From positions 1-64,000 of the forward strand of contig WBZZ01002979.1 in the NCBI GenBank assembly GCA_019918135.1: a DNA stretch of 64,000 bases, written 5' to 3'. A program made the translations under genes and the position numbers. Source of the stretch: Paulinella micropora. Lineage: Eukaryota; Cercozoa; Imbricatea; Euglyphida; Paulinellidae. This document shows positions 28,748 through 38,089 of the stretch, one piece after another. How positions within the stretch are numbered: the stretch's first letter is position 1; the number at the start of each line of letters is the position of its first letter. The notes under the pieces are model-generated. The model had not been told where the DNA came from. It saw only the letters and a list, made by a program, of their open reading frames with translations, and searched no databases.

Positions 28748-29114
28748 TTAATAAAAAAATGTGGCTTGGATGCTGCGGCGCCCCGAAGACGCCGGCGCAA
28801 AGAAGGCGTTGGCTAGTCGACACGCCAGGGTCCAGCAAGAGGTCAGGAGCAACACTACAGTCGTCGCGCCCCACAATGCAAACAAAACACCCCCACCGGC
28901 CCCGCCGCCGGCGGTTGTAGCCAGTGCTCCTGACATGGCGGCCGCGCTGGCCGTGGCGCCCAGCGTGCTAGCTACCACACGCATATACACACACACGGCG
29001 TGCACCCAGGATTTTGTTTTCTTTTTTCCTTGCTAGCTGTTCTCTCTGTCAAATCAATCGAGCTGCTCTGTCCTTACCCGTAGCCGCGGCCACTACCATC
29101 GTTAGCAGAGGCAT
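28748..29114 (-). CDS. Probable spliced gene for a small membrane protein
   Basis: Exon 1 would be 29114-29078: ATG plus 12 codons reading MPLLTMVVAAAT, ending G/GTAAGG. The intron would be 106 nt (29077-28972) ending GTGTGGTAG. Exon 2 (28971-28748) continues in frame with ASTLGATASAAAMSGALA, then a membrane helix (GVLFALWGATTVVLLLTS) and a short basic tail. Exon 1 and the intron are duplicated as repeat D at 58.7-58.9 kb, and the similarity stops exactly at the acceptor. Unspliced, the first frame ends after about 21 codons. The protein may have an N-terminal signal plus one membrane segment; the function is unknown. Confidence 0.5.
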
Positions 29115-29175
29115 CGAGATCTTCTTTTTTTTGGGAAGGCGAGAAAAAGGGGAGGTCACAATTTTTTAATAAGCA
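28972..29175 (-). repeat. Repeat D, copy 1
   Basis: This block of about 200 bp, from upstream of the putative exon 1 to the 3' end of the putative intron, is shared with 58731-58925. Confidence 0.82.
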
Positions 29176-29366
29176 TTTGACAGATTCGTTTCTTCTCTCT
29201 TCTTGTCATTCGAACGCACACCTCTGGGGAGGCACCCCCCCCCTCTCCTTTTACATTGTTCTTGTGCCTCGTCTCCCCTGTCCCTTCCCCTTCTTGTCGC
29301 CCCATGCAGGGGGCGCCGCGCTTGATTTGGTGGCTAGGTTTGTTTGTCGGGTTGATGGGATTGACA

Positions 29367-29849
29367 TCAAAAGCTACTAGGAACAAAGTAAGTCGGAGCT
29401 GCTCCCTCCCCCTCCCTCATTTCCGGGGCTGGCTCTGTTGATCCTGGTTGTTCAGCGCCCGCCCCCTCCCCAGTGTAAGACCGTCGAGCCATGGTGTGCC
29501 AATATACTTTGTTAGCTAGTGCCGCTAGCGTGAGGATCACACGCAGGGCAGGCAGCGTAGTACAAAGAACGGATTGGTCGTCGGGAGGAAACGCGTGCCA
29601 CTGGCAAGCCAAGTCGCCGTATTTGACCCCGCTTGCCACGTAATGGAAGATTTCCTTGGCATGTTCTTGAGAGCAAGACAGAAAGATAGCAATGCAGTCG
29701 ACAATGCAGTACACTCCGTGACATTGGCGCGCGTCCTTGAATTGTGCGGGGCCCAAGCCCAACACCAAGGGGTTCAGCCGGAAATCAACGCCATCGTCAA
29801 GCTTGGCGGCCGTGACCTCCCGCGAGGGATCTTGAGACGTAGCCTGCAT
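29367..29849 (-). CDS. 160-aa protein sharing a domain with the HNH protein at 48816
   Basis: The ATG at 29849 is preceded by a TATA-like TATATAT about 30 bases upstream. Residues about 25-120 match the N-terminal part of the HNH protein at 48816-50471 in layout: LVLGLGPAQFKDAR versus ILMGLTKEELSTIR, CIVDCIAIFLSCSQEHAK versus SITDAISVFLVCADDHAR, and later LPALRVILTLAAL versus LQDVLTVLSSL. This defines a shared helical domain of about 110 residues of unknown function. The C terminus is Gly/Pro/Glu-rich. It may be a stand-alone version of the recognition domain attached to the nuclease; that is inference. Confidence 0.68.
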   Translation of the reverse strand: MQATSQDPSREVTAAKLDDGVDFRLNPLVLGLGPAQFKDARQCHGVYCIVDCIAIFLSCSQEHAKEIFHYVASGVKYGDLACQWHAFPPDDQSVLCTTLPALRVILTLAALANKVYWHTMARRSYTGEGAGAEQPGSTEPAPEMREGEGAAPTYFVPSSF

Positions 29850-29876
29850 TCTTGTGCTCGCGTCTCCCGGAGCCAA

Positions 29877-29884
29877 AATATATA
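29877..29884 (-). promoter_or_regulatory. TATA-like box of the 29849 gene
   Basis: The minus strand reads GTGTATATATTTTGG, with the TATA core about 30 bases before the ATG. A similar GTGTATATAAG precedes the gene at 55641. Confidence 0.4.
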
Positions 29885-30150
29885 CACTTTTTTTTGAGCT
29901 TACCAAGGTGAGCAAGGGGAGCGCCCCTTTTTTGCCCTTTTTCCTTACCCCCCTCCTGAGTCCGAGGGGGGGGGGCTGAAAGAACAAGGGAAGGGATAGG
30001 GAAGGGGAAGAGCGCAGAAGCCCCTTCTACGACAGAAATAGAGAAAGCCGGTGGGTCGGGGCGGGGGGGGGGGCTCAAGGAACAGAAAAAGAATAAGATT
30101 TAATGTCATCTTTCTCTCTCTCGCGTTGTTTGCACTCAGGCTGTGTTAGC

Positions 30151-31977
30151 ATGCAAGGGTCGCTCTGGCTGTCCGTCTTGTTTGGCTGGCTGGCGGTGAC
30201 GGGGGCCTCGTCTTGGTACAGGGAAATCTTCCATTGGCAAGAAGCTAGCGCATTGGCCGGGAAGGCAGTGGCAATGTCAAGCGCTTGGGCGGCGGTGGGA
30301 GCTCCAGCGGAGCCTTGCGAGTCGGCGACGAATGACACGTGCGGAGCCGTGCACGTCTTCGCGCGTGTCAACGGGAGCTGGCGCAACGACACTGTGCTAC
30401 GCCCGTACCCGGAGAGCCCCCACTCTAATTTCGGCTGGTCCGTGGCACTGACCAATGATTCCCTGCTGGTGGGCGCGCCCCTGGCCGTAGCCTGCGCGCG
30501 GGGGAACGAGTCGTGCGGCGAACGAGGCCTTGCTTATATCTTTGCTCTCGGGGAAGATGGTAGTTGGCGGCAGCGGCAGGTACTGCAAGGGGACGAGGAC
30601 GCGCTGGGTTTTGGCTGGGCCGTCGCTCTAGGTTTTTCAGAGGCGCTCGTGGGTGCGCCCCTGACACAACCCCTGGCAGAGGTGGCAAGCACGCCGGACC
30701 TGCCCACCGACGGCTGGCACGCGCGCGGCTCGGCGCACCTGTTCGGCCGGGCAAGCGTCCATGAGCCCTGGACTCTCCAGCATACATTGCAACCGAGGCA
30801 TGAACGCCCCGATGGCTTTGGCTTTGCCGTGGCTCTGGACGAAACAGGAAACGTCTTTGTGGGCGCGCCCTGGGACGATGCGTGCCTCACCGAGGCCGAG
30901 CCGCAGCTGTACCAAGACCTGCGCTGCAACGACACGGGCACCGTGTACTGGCTGTCACGCGCTACGGACGGGCTGTGGTACCTGATGGACTTCCTCAAGC
31001 CCCTGGTTCCTCTGCATGCACATTCTGGCTTTGCGCTGGCGTCCAAGAATCGCACGGTTCTGGTAGGAGCCCCTAACGCAGGTTATACCTTGCACGAGGG
31101 CTCTACCTGCGGCTCTGTGCACGTCTTTTATTACAGGCGGGTCTGGCCTATGAACGTCGCGACGTACTATGAGGGCGCGCAAATATACAACCAAAAGCGG
31201 TTAGTGTGTAGCGAGTGGCGGCAACAGATGTCTGACAGCGGCAAGATTAAAAACGTCTTCCTCGAGTGCCACAACGAGAGCGAGGCTTGCACCGGAGCCA
31301 ACAGCGACCTGTTTGGCAGTTCGCTCGCGCTGGCAGACGATGGTTTGCGGGCCGTGGTGGGCGCCTACTGGGATTTTCAGTGGGATCAAGGCACGGGCGC
31401 CAAAAGCCGGCACCACGGTGTGGCCAGAATGTACAACCGGGAGGCGGCCCAAGGTTTGGACTGGTATGAGGACGAGGCTCCTCGCGTCTACACCCACGAA
31501 GCCCGGCGCGGTCCCGTGGCCAGCGTGGCGCTGGCGGGCCTGGCGGGGGTCCTGTACGGGTCGCCGTGCCTGCCGTGGCCAGGCTGCGACGGCGACCACG
31601 TTTTCTGGCTGGAACGTAATCTCCCGTTAGTGCCCGAGGAGCTATCGGCCTGGGAGCAACTGCTTGGTCTGATAGTGTCTATTTGCTTCTGCGTGTGTTA
31701 TTTGGCCCTGTTTTGCAACTATACGTTGGAAAAAGGCTGCGACAGCCCGGGCCCTAGCGAGTCAAGCACGACCCCCGAAGCGGCGTCGGTACGCGCTGCA
31801 GAAGAAGCGCGCAGGACAACCGTGGCGCTGGACCGCGAGCTCGAGACGGTAGAGTGGAGCCTGCGCAGCACAGGCCTAGGGGACGACGAATGTAGCCGAT
31901 TGCAAAATCAAGCTATGCAACTGCGGTGGCAGGGGGCACGCACGCGAGAAGAAAGGGAGCAGTGTGCCCTTATGTAG
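30151..31977 (+). CDS. Integrin-alpha-like FG-GAP type I membrane protein
   Basis: I prefer the ATG at 30151 over the one at 30103 because it begins a clean signal peptide (MQGSLWLSVLFGWLAVTGAS). The mature part has about six FG-GAP blades, recognised by FGWSVAL, FGWAVAL, FGFAVAL, SGFALAS and FGSSLAL, each followed by VGAP or a variant. It also has paired cysteines and several N-glycosylation sites (NGS, NDT, NES, NRT). This is the integrin-alpha beta-propeller plan. A membrane helix (LIVSICFCVCYLALFCNY) near residues 505-525 is followed by a charged tail of about 80 residues. It is probably a surface or secretory-pathway glycoprotein that binds ligands or cells. A ctcaggctgtg sequence just before the ATG could be a 3' splice site. 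Confidence 0.87.
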   Translation: MQGSLWLSVLFGWLAVTGASSWYREIFHWQEASALAGKAVAMSSAWAAVGAPAEPCESATNDTCGAVHVFARVNGSWRNDTVLRPYPESPHSNFGWSVALTNDSLLVGAPLAVACARGNESCGERGLAYIFALGEDGSWRQRQVLQGDEDALGFGWAVALGFSEALVGAPLTQPLAEVASTPDLPTDGWHARGSAHLFGRASVHEPWTLQHTLQPRHERPDGFGFAVALDETGNVFVGAPWDDACLTEAEPQLYQDLRCNDTGTVYWLSRATDGLWYLMDFLKPLVPLHAHSGFALASKNRTVLVGAPNAGYTLHEGSTCGSVHVFYYRRVWPMNVATYYEGAQIYNQKRLVCSEWRQQMSDSGKIKNVFLECHNESEACTGANSDLFGSSLALADDGLRAVVGAYWDFQWDQGTGAKSRHHGVARMYNREAAQGLDWYEDEAPRVYTHEARRGPVASVALAGLAGVLYGSPCLPWPGCDGDHVFWLERNLPLVPEELSAWEQLLGLIVSICFCVCYLALFCNYTLEKGCDSPGPSESSTTPEAASVRAAEEARRTTVALDRELETVEWSLRSTGLGDDECSRLQNQAMQLRWQGARTREEREQCALM

Positions 31978-32955
31978 TGTCGGCGGAGACCCCAAGTGGT
32001 GCTGGCTCGACAACATGGTAAAAAGACTTAAACACTGTTTTTCGGCGAAAGTGCCCGCCAGCCTAAAAGGTCTGCTCGTAGCAGCAGTTATTAAAAAAAA
32101 AGTCACGAATACTTTATTTAATTACTCTTGAGGAATGTGATATGGCTGAAAGCTCGGCTTTGCCGAAAAGCCCTTGTACATTGCCTTTTTTCGACTGTAT
32201 CAAACAAGCACTCTTTTTGGGGGGAGAGGTTGAGCGAATAACCAAAGATTTTTTTTGGTCTGTCCCCCCTCCCCCTCCCTACCCGCTCTCTCTTCCGAGG
32301 TGCGGGACGAGGGCAGGGGGAGGGGCGATGAGGGAGATAGGGGCGATAGAAGGGATAGGGGCAATAGAAGGGATAGGGGCGATAGAAGAGATAGGGGAGG
32401 GGGGGGGGAGATACGCTTAGCTAGGATTTTGACCAACTGGATTTGCTGTTCTTTTTTTTAGGCCGGAAATGTGTCGCCGAATTTCCGTGATATAGTCGAC
32501 AAACTGAGTTTGCAGGAAAATCCCCCGGGCATTGCCTTTTTTAGCAGTATCATATAATATGGAGGCACATATCAGACAGGATCAAGGGTCAATTGACTGA
32601 TAAGTCTATTCTATAATAATACTTTGTTTAATTACTCTTGAGTGTCGAGCTTTTCCGCAAGAGATCTAGCAAGGGCTAGACAGGTCCTTAAAGCTGCGTG
32701 AGTTCCCGCAATAGGAGAGGGGTTTGTGCCGGAGCCAGCGTGCCTCTATCAAACATAGACTTTTTTTGCTCACCATGGGCTAGGATTTGGCGGAACTAGA
32801 CCCCCGCTGCTCTTTTGTTGATGATGGCACAGAATTTGTCGCCAAATTTTCGTGGTGTGATATGGTTGAGAAATTGGGGGGCATTGCCTTTTTTTGGCAA
32901 CCGGCCTACGAATAAAGTGTTGCTACTCTTGAGTTTCGAGATTTTCCGCGAGAGG
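31978..32955. other. Gene-free interval
   Basis: It holds an 18-bp gataggggcgatagaag tandem repeat (about 32320-32400) and A/T-rich DNA with repeated cttgagtgtcgag and ttttccgc(a/g)agag motifs. I see no gene. Confidence 0.55.
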
Positions 32956-34130
32956 TCAGGGCGGGGTGGGCTGGTAGATAAGCTGGTTGTTGTACAGCAG
33001 TTCCACTCTACTGCCCGCCGAGGCAGCGGTTTTCACCAACGAATGAGGCACGGACTGTTTATGTTCTTGCAAATACAACGTGCGCAGCGAATCCGGGGGC
33101 TGAACTAGCAAGGAGGCTATCTCTTTCAAGGCCAAACCTGTACAGTAAGCAACCGTCACTTGGCGCAGCTCGGGTAAGTGTTGTAGCTCGCCAAAATCCT
33201 CCAGATGCGCACAGTCATACAGACACAACTCTTGTAGCGACGGCATAGGTAGCAGTTTGCTCAGGTCCAAAGGGTGTGTCCAGTGAACAAAATCTAGTAT
33301 TTCCAGCCCCATACAAAGCCCCAGCGGCGCTAGATCCTCCATGTGCTCGCAATCTCGCAGACTGAGCTCGCGGAGAGCTGCGAGCTGGGGCAGTTCTTCG
33401 GTTCCCACCATAGGACAGCGCACGAGGCGCGATCAGCGACAGGCAAGCCAGCACGTGCAGTAATGTCCCGTCGACCATTGAGACCTTGAGCTTGAGGCTC
33501 TGGAGCTGGCGTAGCTGCAGCAAGCCGACGGCAGTGCTGTCACGTCCGCAGGAGGGTGACCTGAAAGGAGAGGACAGCCAGCAATCGCGGGTGGGCGGAG
33601 GAGTCTCGGTTAAAAACGCGTCTACACGAGGTCTTGCTTTCCTGAGCTGTTCTATGGTCTCGGGGGCAATAGCCGCGCACTGGTACAAACGTAAGGAGCT
33701 CAGGGATTGAGAATCACAAATTTGCACTAATTCGTCGTAGGCGACTTCCTCGGTCGTTCGCAGGTTTAGTTGTCGGAGCCCGGGAAGCGACGCCAGGTGC
33801 CTTAGATTTGAAGCTGCGATTCGACTACCACAGCTCAACGTCAGAACGCGGAAGGCAGTTTAGCCCCTGGCGAGTGACCTCCCAACACGAGTGAAGCTTC
33901 AGCTGCACGAGTGACCGAAGCCCTGCAACCCTAGTTCAGCGAGGGCCAGGGGCGCTTGCAAGCAGGCCAGGGCCTCCTGTAAGTCCTCGTCGCACGTGCC
34001 GACGAACAGCCGGCTGACAGAGACCAGTGCCGATAACAGCCGAGCCAGGCCGGGGTCTGCTTCCCCGACCTCATCGCCCTGGTAGTTCAGCTCGCGCACA
34101 TGAAGGCCGCGCAAGAGCCGGCTAGTGATT
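32956..34130 (-). pseudogene. Broken LRR gene
   Basis: LRR units appear in successive minus-strand frames: LARLLSALVSVSRLFVG (34114-33899), GLRSLVQLKLHSC (about 33930-33880), LPGLRQLNLRTTEEV and LSSLRLYQCAAI (33838-33440), then LAALRELSLRDCEHMEDL and LQELCLYDCAHLEDF (33423-32956). At least three frameshifts separate them (about 33930, 33850, 33430). The 5' end is cut at 34130 by repeat FZR, which borders the Fanzor, so the insertion or recombination that brought the Fanzor may have broken this gene. The C-terminal 155 codons are still open. Confidence 0.8.
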
Positions 34131-34132
34131 CC

Positions 34133-34235
34133 GGATTGGATTGAAATCTTAGAGAGGTGAACCCCTCCAGAGATTCCTACAGCTGGAAGGGAGAAGGGGC
34201 AGCACGCGGCACATCCCCCTCCCTTCTCAGAGGCC
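34133..34235 (+). repeat. Repeat FZR, 3'-side copy (Fanzor flank)
   Basis: It reads cggattggattgaaatctta and gagaggtgaacc, then cagctggaaggg and agcacgcggcacatccccct. The first 32 bases recur on the other side of the Fanzor at 36808, and the whole block recurs at 37934-38036. Confidence 0.85.
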
Positions 34236-34249
34236 CCAATCGAAGCAAA

Positions 34250-34284
34250 GCACCAAAACCCGACCTAACGTCAGGTTTTGGTGC
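34250..34284 (-). ncRNA. Hairpin just after the Fanzor stop codon, candidate guide-RNA element
   Basis: GCACCAAAACC and GGTTTTGGTGC form a perfect 11-bp stem, with a GAC/GTC pair able to extend it inside the loop. It starts 12 bases beyond the stop codon. In TnpB and Fanzor loci the guide RNA overlaps the 3' end of the gene and the element end, so this is the expected place. There is no direct evidence of transcription. Confidence 0.5.
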
Positions 34285-34295
34285 GAGATTTAGAA

Positions 34296-36251
34296 CTAAT
34301 ACAAGTCCTGACGACCCAGGGCCAGCAGTCTTAAGAGGATATTGCGACTGGCGTTCATGTCGCGTCCGTGCTGGAGCGCGCACCACTGGCAGCTGTACGT
34401 CTTCGCGGCTTTGATGTCCCTCCACAGCGCCCCGCATTGCGTACACGCCTGTGTGGTGAACTCCTCGTTGCAGATCAGCACCTTGCATTTACCTACATAC
34501 TCTCGCTGCAAGTTGAGCAAGCGCTTGCGGAAATCTGCGTGTCGCCAGGCAAGCAGCTTGCGCTTTGTTTGCCGTGAGATCGTTTTGCCCTTTACCATGC
34601 CCGACGCTCCGAACCAAGGTAGCACGACGTAGTCGTGGTTATCGAGCAGCCATCTAGCGGCTTTCTTGTGCACGTCCTGGACCATGTTGTAGATCTTATC
34701 GCGCACTCGAGTAATAGCGCGCCGTAAGCGCCAGCGGTTGCGCTTCTTGCTGCTGTCCTTAGCCAGTAGCCCAGCCTTGCTTAGCAGATTGTCGATGTGT
34801 TTCTGCAGACGGTACACGCGTGCAATAGACCCGCGGCCCCATTCGGTTATCGCGCCCGAGTCCGCGTGGTACATGGTCAGAAAGCTCCGCACGCCAGGGT
34901 CGATGCTTACTACACGCTTCGAGTCAGGCTCCGCGAAATCGCGCTGCCGCTGCTCTAGCTCTACCGGTACATGTAAGTACCATTTACCTAGGGGATCGAC
35001 CCTCAGGCGCACATCGTACTTGATTTCAAGCTTCCTGGCCCCCAGCCTACGCTCTTGTTTTCTCCAATCCTTGGACGCAACCGAGTCAGGCCCCAGAAAG
35101 CCTGCAAAGAAGCCCCGCTGGCGCCCCCAGACTGTGTGCGAGATCGCGATCGTAGACCTGCGCTCTCCCCACTTGCGAAAGTTCACTCTTTTCCAGTGAA
35201 AGAATCTGCCCTTCTGGCTAAGATTTGAGATGGCCGAGGCTCTCGCCGCTTGCAGATCCCGGATGGCCACTTCGCGGATGTCGTAGGGCACGTTGAGAAG
35301 CCACGGTCTAGCTCGCACAAATTCGCTACCTTCTTTCACAAACCGCAGGCGCAGAGTATCTAGATCGAAGTCGCCCAAGCGGCGCATTCTACCGCCCATC
35401 TCGGCCCTTCTTTTCTCTCGGCGCTCTTTTTGTTCTTGACGTTCCCTGGCTTTTCTGGCTTTGATCTCCTCGGGCGTCTCCTCATTCTCTTCCTTGTCTT
35501 TCTCAGCCGGCTTCTCTTCCTTTTTTCTTCTCTTGTGCTTGCCGGGCTTTTCCTTTTTTTCTTGGCGCCGCCTCTTTTTACTGACAGCCTGCATGGTTTG
35601 ATCTTCCTGCTCCTCTTCGCTGGGCCAGGGAAAACGCTCATCCTCTGTTCTCAGCCAGGCCAGCGCCGCATTCCAGGTGGTATGGACTGCCCGAAATAAC
35701 AGCCATGCCTTACGCAGCCAATCCCGCCTGACTTCTTTATCCTTGGTCTTTGGGTAGATCCTGCACGTGAGTGTCTTGAGCGGAGGCGTCTTGCCCGCCT
35801 TCTTGTTCAGACTAAACTTCTTCTTGGGCAGCTTATTCTGGGTCTCGTCTGATTTAGCTGCGTTACGTCGCGCGTTGACCTGAGTTGCGGGCAGCAGTGC
35901 AAGTCGCGACTGCCAGAAGGTTTCCTGAGGGCCTTGCTCAGTTGTCGGCTCGTACCTTCTGACCGAGCTCCAGGAACCATTACCCAGGGCCCTGCTCAAA
36001 GAAATAGGCAGGCGGCTTGTGCTCGCTCTGGCCAGGCCGCCTCCTGTGTACAGAGGTAACTGCCTAGACATCTCTCTGGCAGACTCAGTCCAGAACGGCG
36101 CATACGCTTGCGGCGGGGGCTCTGGGGGAGGCTGCGTGGGCCTCAACTTTTTCTCCCGGGTCTTCTCTTCTCGTGGCCAACCCGCCGGTGTGGGCTGAAG
36201 GCTCGGTTCGGGGGGCCATGCTTTCTTGTCCCAGAGAGTGCACCGCCTCAT
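34296..36251 (-). CDS. Fanzor (eukaryotic TnpB-like) RNA-guided nuclease
   Basis: The 651-aa ORF starts at the ATG at 36251; the preceding GTG is less likely. The first 150 residues are basic and low-complexity. LKTLTCRIYPKTKDKEVRR onwards is the TnpB-type N-terminal start. A long Lys/Glu/Arg tract (about 220-290) is an insertion unlike bacterial TnpB. The nuclease part is complete: RuvC-I SIDPGVRSFLTMYH, RuvC-II CNEEFTTQACTQCG overlapping the first zinc pair, second pair CQWC, and RuvC-III GRDMNASRNILL, so the D-E-D triad is intact. The family cuts DNA at sites chosen by a guide RNA and promotes transposon maintenance. No TnpA transposase is present. The length fits the Fanzor class. At least five relics lie in the window. 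Confidence 0.9.
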   Translation of the reverse strand: MRRCTLWDKKAWPPEPSLQPTPAGWPREEKTREKKLRPTQPPPEPPPQAYAPFWTESAREMSRQLPLYTGGGLARASTSRLPISLSRALGNGSWSSVRRYEPTTEQGPQETFWQSRLALLPATQVNARRNAAKSDETQNKLPKKKFSLNKKAGKTPPLKTLTCRIYPKTKDKEVRRDWLRKAWLLFRAVHTTWNAALAWLRTEDERFPWPSEEEQEDQTMQAVSKKRRRQEKKEKPGKHKRRKKEEKPAEKDKEENEETPEEIKARKARERQEQKERREKRRAEMGGRMRRLGDFDLDTLRLRFVKEGSEFVRARPWLLNVPYDIREVAIRDLQAARASAISNLSQKGRFFHWKRVNFRKWGERRSTIAISHTVWGRQRGFFAGFLGPDSVASKDWRKQERRLGARKLEIKYDVRLRVDPLGKWYLHVPVELEQRQRDFAEPDSKRVVSIDPGVRSFLTMYHADSGAITEWGRGSIARVYRLQKHIDNLLSKAGLLAKDSSKKRNRWRLRRAITRVRDKIYNMVQDVHKKAARWLLDNHDYVVLPWFGASGMVKGKTISRQTKRKLLAWRHADFRKRLLNLQREYVGKCKVLICNEEFTTQACTQCGALWRDIKAAKTYSCQWCALQHGRDMNASRNILLRLLALGRQDLY

Positions 36252-36483
36252 TGGAGAAGTCACTCGTCGGATGGCTTAGATGTAGCTTGTTGTCAAGACA
36301 GAGTTCATAGAGCCAAGTGATCTTCCTATGACCATTGCCACTGGCAAAGGAACAAGACCGAAATGTTTTGATTTGTGGCGCTTGATAAGTTAGACAAATG
36401 GGACAGAAATGGACAGGCTTTTTCTTAGCCCTCACATGGGGGAGGGGCGCCCCCCCCCCTCTCCCCCTTCTTCCCCCCCCCCC

Positions 36484-36622
36484 CGGCCTCCCCCGAGGGG
36501 AGGTTTGCCCGAAAAATTCTTTTTTTATGGGGAGAGCACAATTCTGACGCGCTTTCCCCCTTTCCCCGGGAAATACGCACACATGCACATTTGGCGACAA
36601 ATTTCGCCCAAGAAAGAAGAGA
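36484..36622 (+). repeat. Repeat B, copy 3
   Basis: It has gagcacaattctgacgcg, cccgggaaatacgcacaca and catttggcgacaaattt. A partial copy follows at 36728-36795. Confidence 0.75.
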
Positions 36623-36805
36623 GAGCAAGAGAGAGAGAGAGAGAGGGGAAACGGGGGGGAAGTGGATGAAGGGGGCGCCCCCCCCCCTCCCCCTCTCCCC
36701 ACTTTTCCTCCCCTTCCCCTTCCCTGCCCGACCTCTCCCGAGGGGAAGGGTGCCCGAAAAAAGCTTTCTTGATGGGGGAAAGCACAATTCCGAAAAGTAG
36801 GAGAT

Positions 36806-36846
36806 GGACGGATTGGATTGAAATCTTAGAGAGGTGAACCTCTCCC
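36806..36846 (+). repeat. Repeat FZR, 5'-side copy (Fanzor flank)
   Basis: Thirty-two bases are identical to 34134-34165, in the same orientation, so the Fanzor lies between direct repeats about 2.67 kb apart. Confidence 0.85.
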
Positions 36847-37611
36847 CTTCCCCCCGCTTCCCCCCTCCCCCAGTTTTTCAGCCCCCTCCTCCTTCCCTCC
36901 CTATCCCACCCCCCCCCCCCAGCAGATGCGTCGATGAGGAGCTTGGTTACATCTATATTATCAACACAGAACGCAACTCAAACATGAAACGCAATGTCTG
37001 CCTCGACTAGCAAAAGAAAACGAAGGCGCACAATCCCTGAAATTCAACCCACTGGGGACGAGCGCAAGCTAACACACTTGGAAATCAGAGAGAAGCAAGC
37101 GACAAAGTAGACAACCTTAATTTTGGGTGTTGGTTTTTTCTACTCGTAGGTAATATTGCTCTGTTGTTATTATATAATTTCAGCCGACAAATCTATAGAC
37201 ACAGTTTCATAGTAACATAATTTAGGATCCCAAACACAAAGACACTTTTGCTTAGTTTATTACTAACCCGACGAGCCGGTTTGTTTGATACAAAATGTAG
37301 AACATTTATTAAAAGAAGTATATATATATAACCAAAAGTCACAAATTCAGCTTGGCGCCAGCTCTCCCCCCTTCCCTGTCCCGCTCCCTGCTCTCAGGCG
37401 ATGGGTGTGCCCGCTAACTGGCGAATCGGCAAAGAAGTAGAGATCATTGTTCCTCGTATTACGTGGAGTGGGATGCGCGCGAAAAAGTGGGCGTGCGTAT
37501 TGAGGAAGCTTGCCGCGGTTGTAGCTTGTTAACGACAGTTTGATATTTATTAAAAACACCTTTATTTCGACAATGCTATTTTTAGGTCCAGCCCGCTGCC
37601 GCGGGCTGATG

Positions 37612-37712
37612 TCGTAGGGCACGCTGAGAAGCCACAGCCTGGCTCGCACAAACTCGCTATCTTCTTTCACAAACCGCAGGCGCAGAGTATCTAGATCAAA
37701 GTCTCCCCGGGG
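37612..37712 (-). pseudogene. Fanzor relic 3
   Basis: It reads KEDSEFVRARLWLLSVPYDI against KEGSEFVRARPWLLNVPYDI in the intact gene, followed by unrelated sequence. DNA identity to 35278-35380 is high. It is preceded by a CAGCCCGC/GCGGGCTG hairpin (37590-37610). Confidence 0.85.
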
Positions 37713-37933
37713 GCTATAGGGGGAGGGAGGGACGGGAGAGGCAGGGGCGCGCTTCCCCGGTGTACAAGAAAAAATTTAAACAATATCCCTGACAAAATTT
37801 TAATGTTGGCACGGAGAACTAAGAAAGGGAGAAGAAAGAAGCATGGTTGGAGTGGGGCGCCAAAAAATGCAACAAAATTTTTATTAATTAAAACTGAAAG
37901 AAATCTTACACTTGACACTGGAAACTAGGAGAG

Positions 37934-38036
37934 GGGCGGATTGGATTGAAATTTTAGAGAGGTTAACCCCTCCAGAGACCGGCGGGCAGCTGGAAGAAGG
38001 AAGAAATGGCAGCACGCGGCACATCCCCTTCCCTCT
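37934..38036 (+). repeat. Repeat FZR, third copy
   Basis: Full-length relative of 34133-34235, with an insertion near cggcgggcagctgg. No Fanzor is attached, although relic 3 lies 220 bases upstream. Confidence 0.82.
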
Positions 38037-38089
38037 CTTTCCCCTCTCCTCTCGCTCTCTCTCTCTCTCGCTCTCTCTTTTTTATTACG

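Larger units (their letters stand above)
36264..37600. other. Gene-free interval upstream of the Fanzor
   Basis: A minus-strand frame overlapping the Fanzor start (about 36420-36210) reads TYQAPQIKTFRSCSFASGN onwards without an ATG. Part of it is also kept in the relic at 48255-48350. The rest is repeat B, C-rich tracts, repeat FZR and unique A/T-rich DNA (36940-37340) with no gene. Confidence 0.5.

Noticed and set aside
34100..38050. A serine recombinase (TnpA) partner for the Fanzor
   Set aside because: I looked at every frame in this stretch and found none. A short frame at about 36210-36420 has no recombinase motif.
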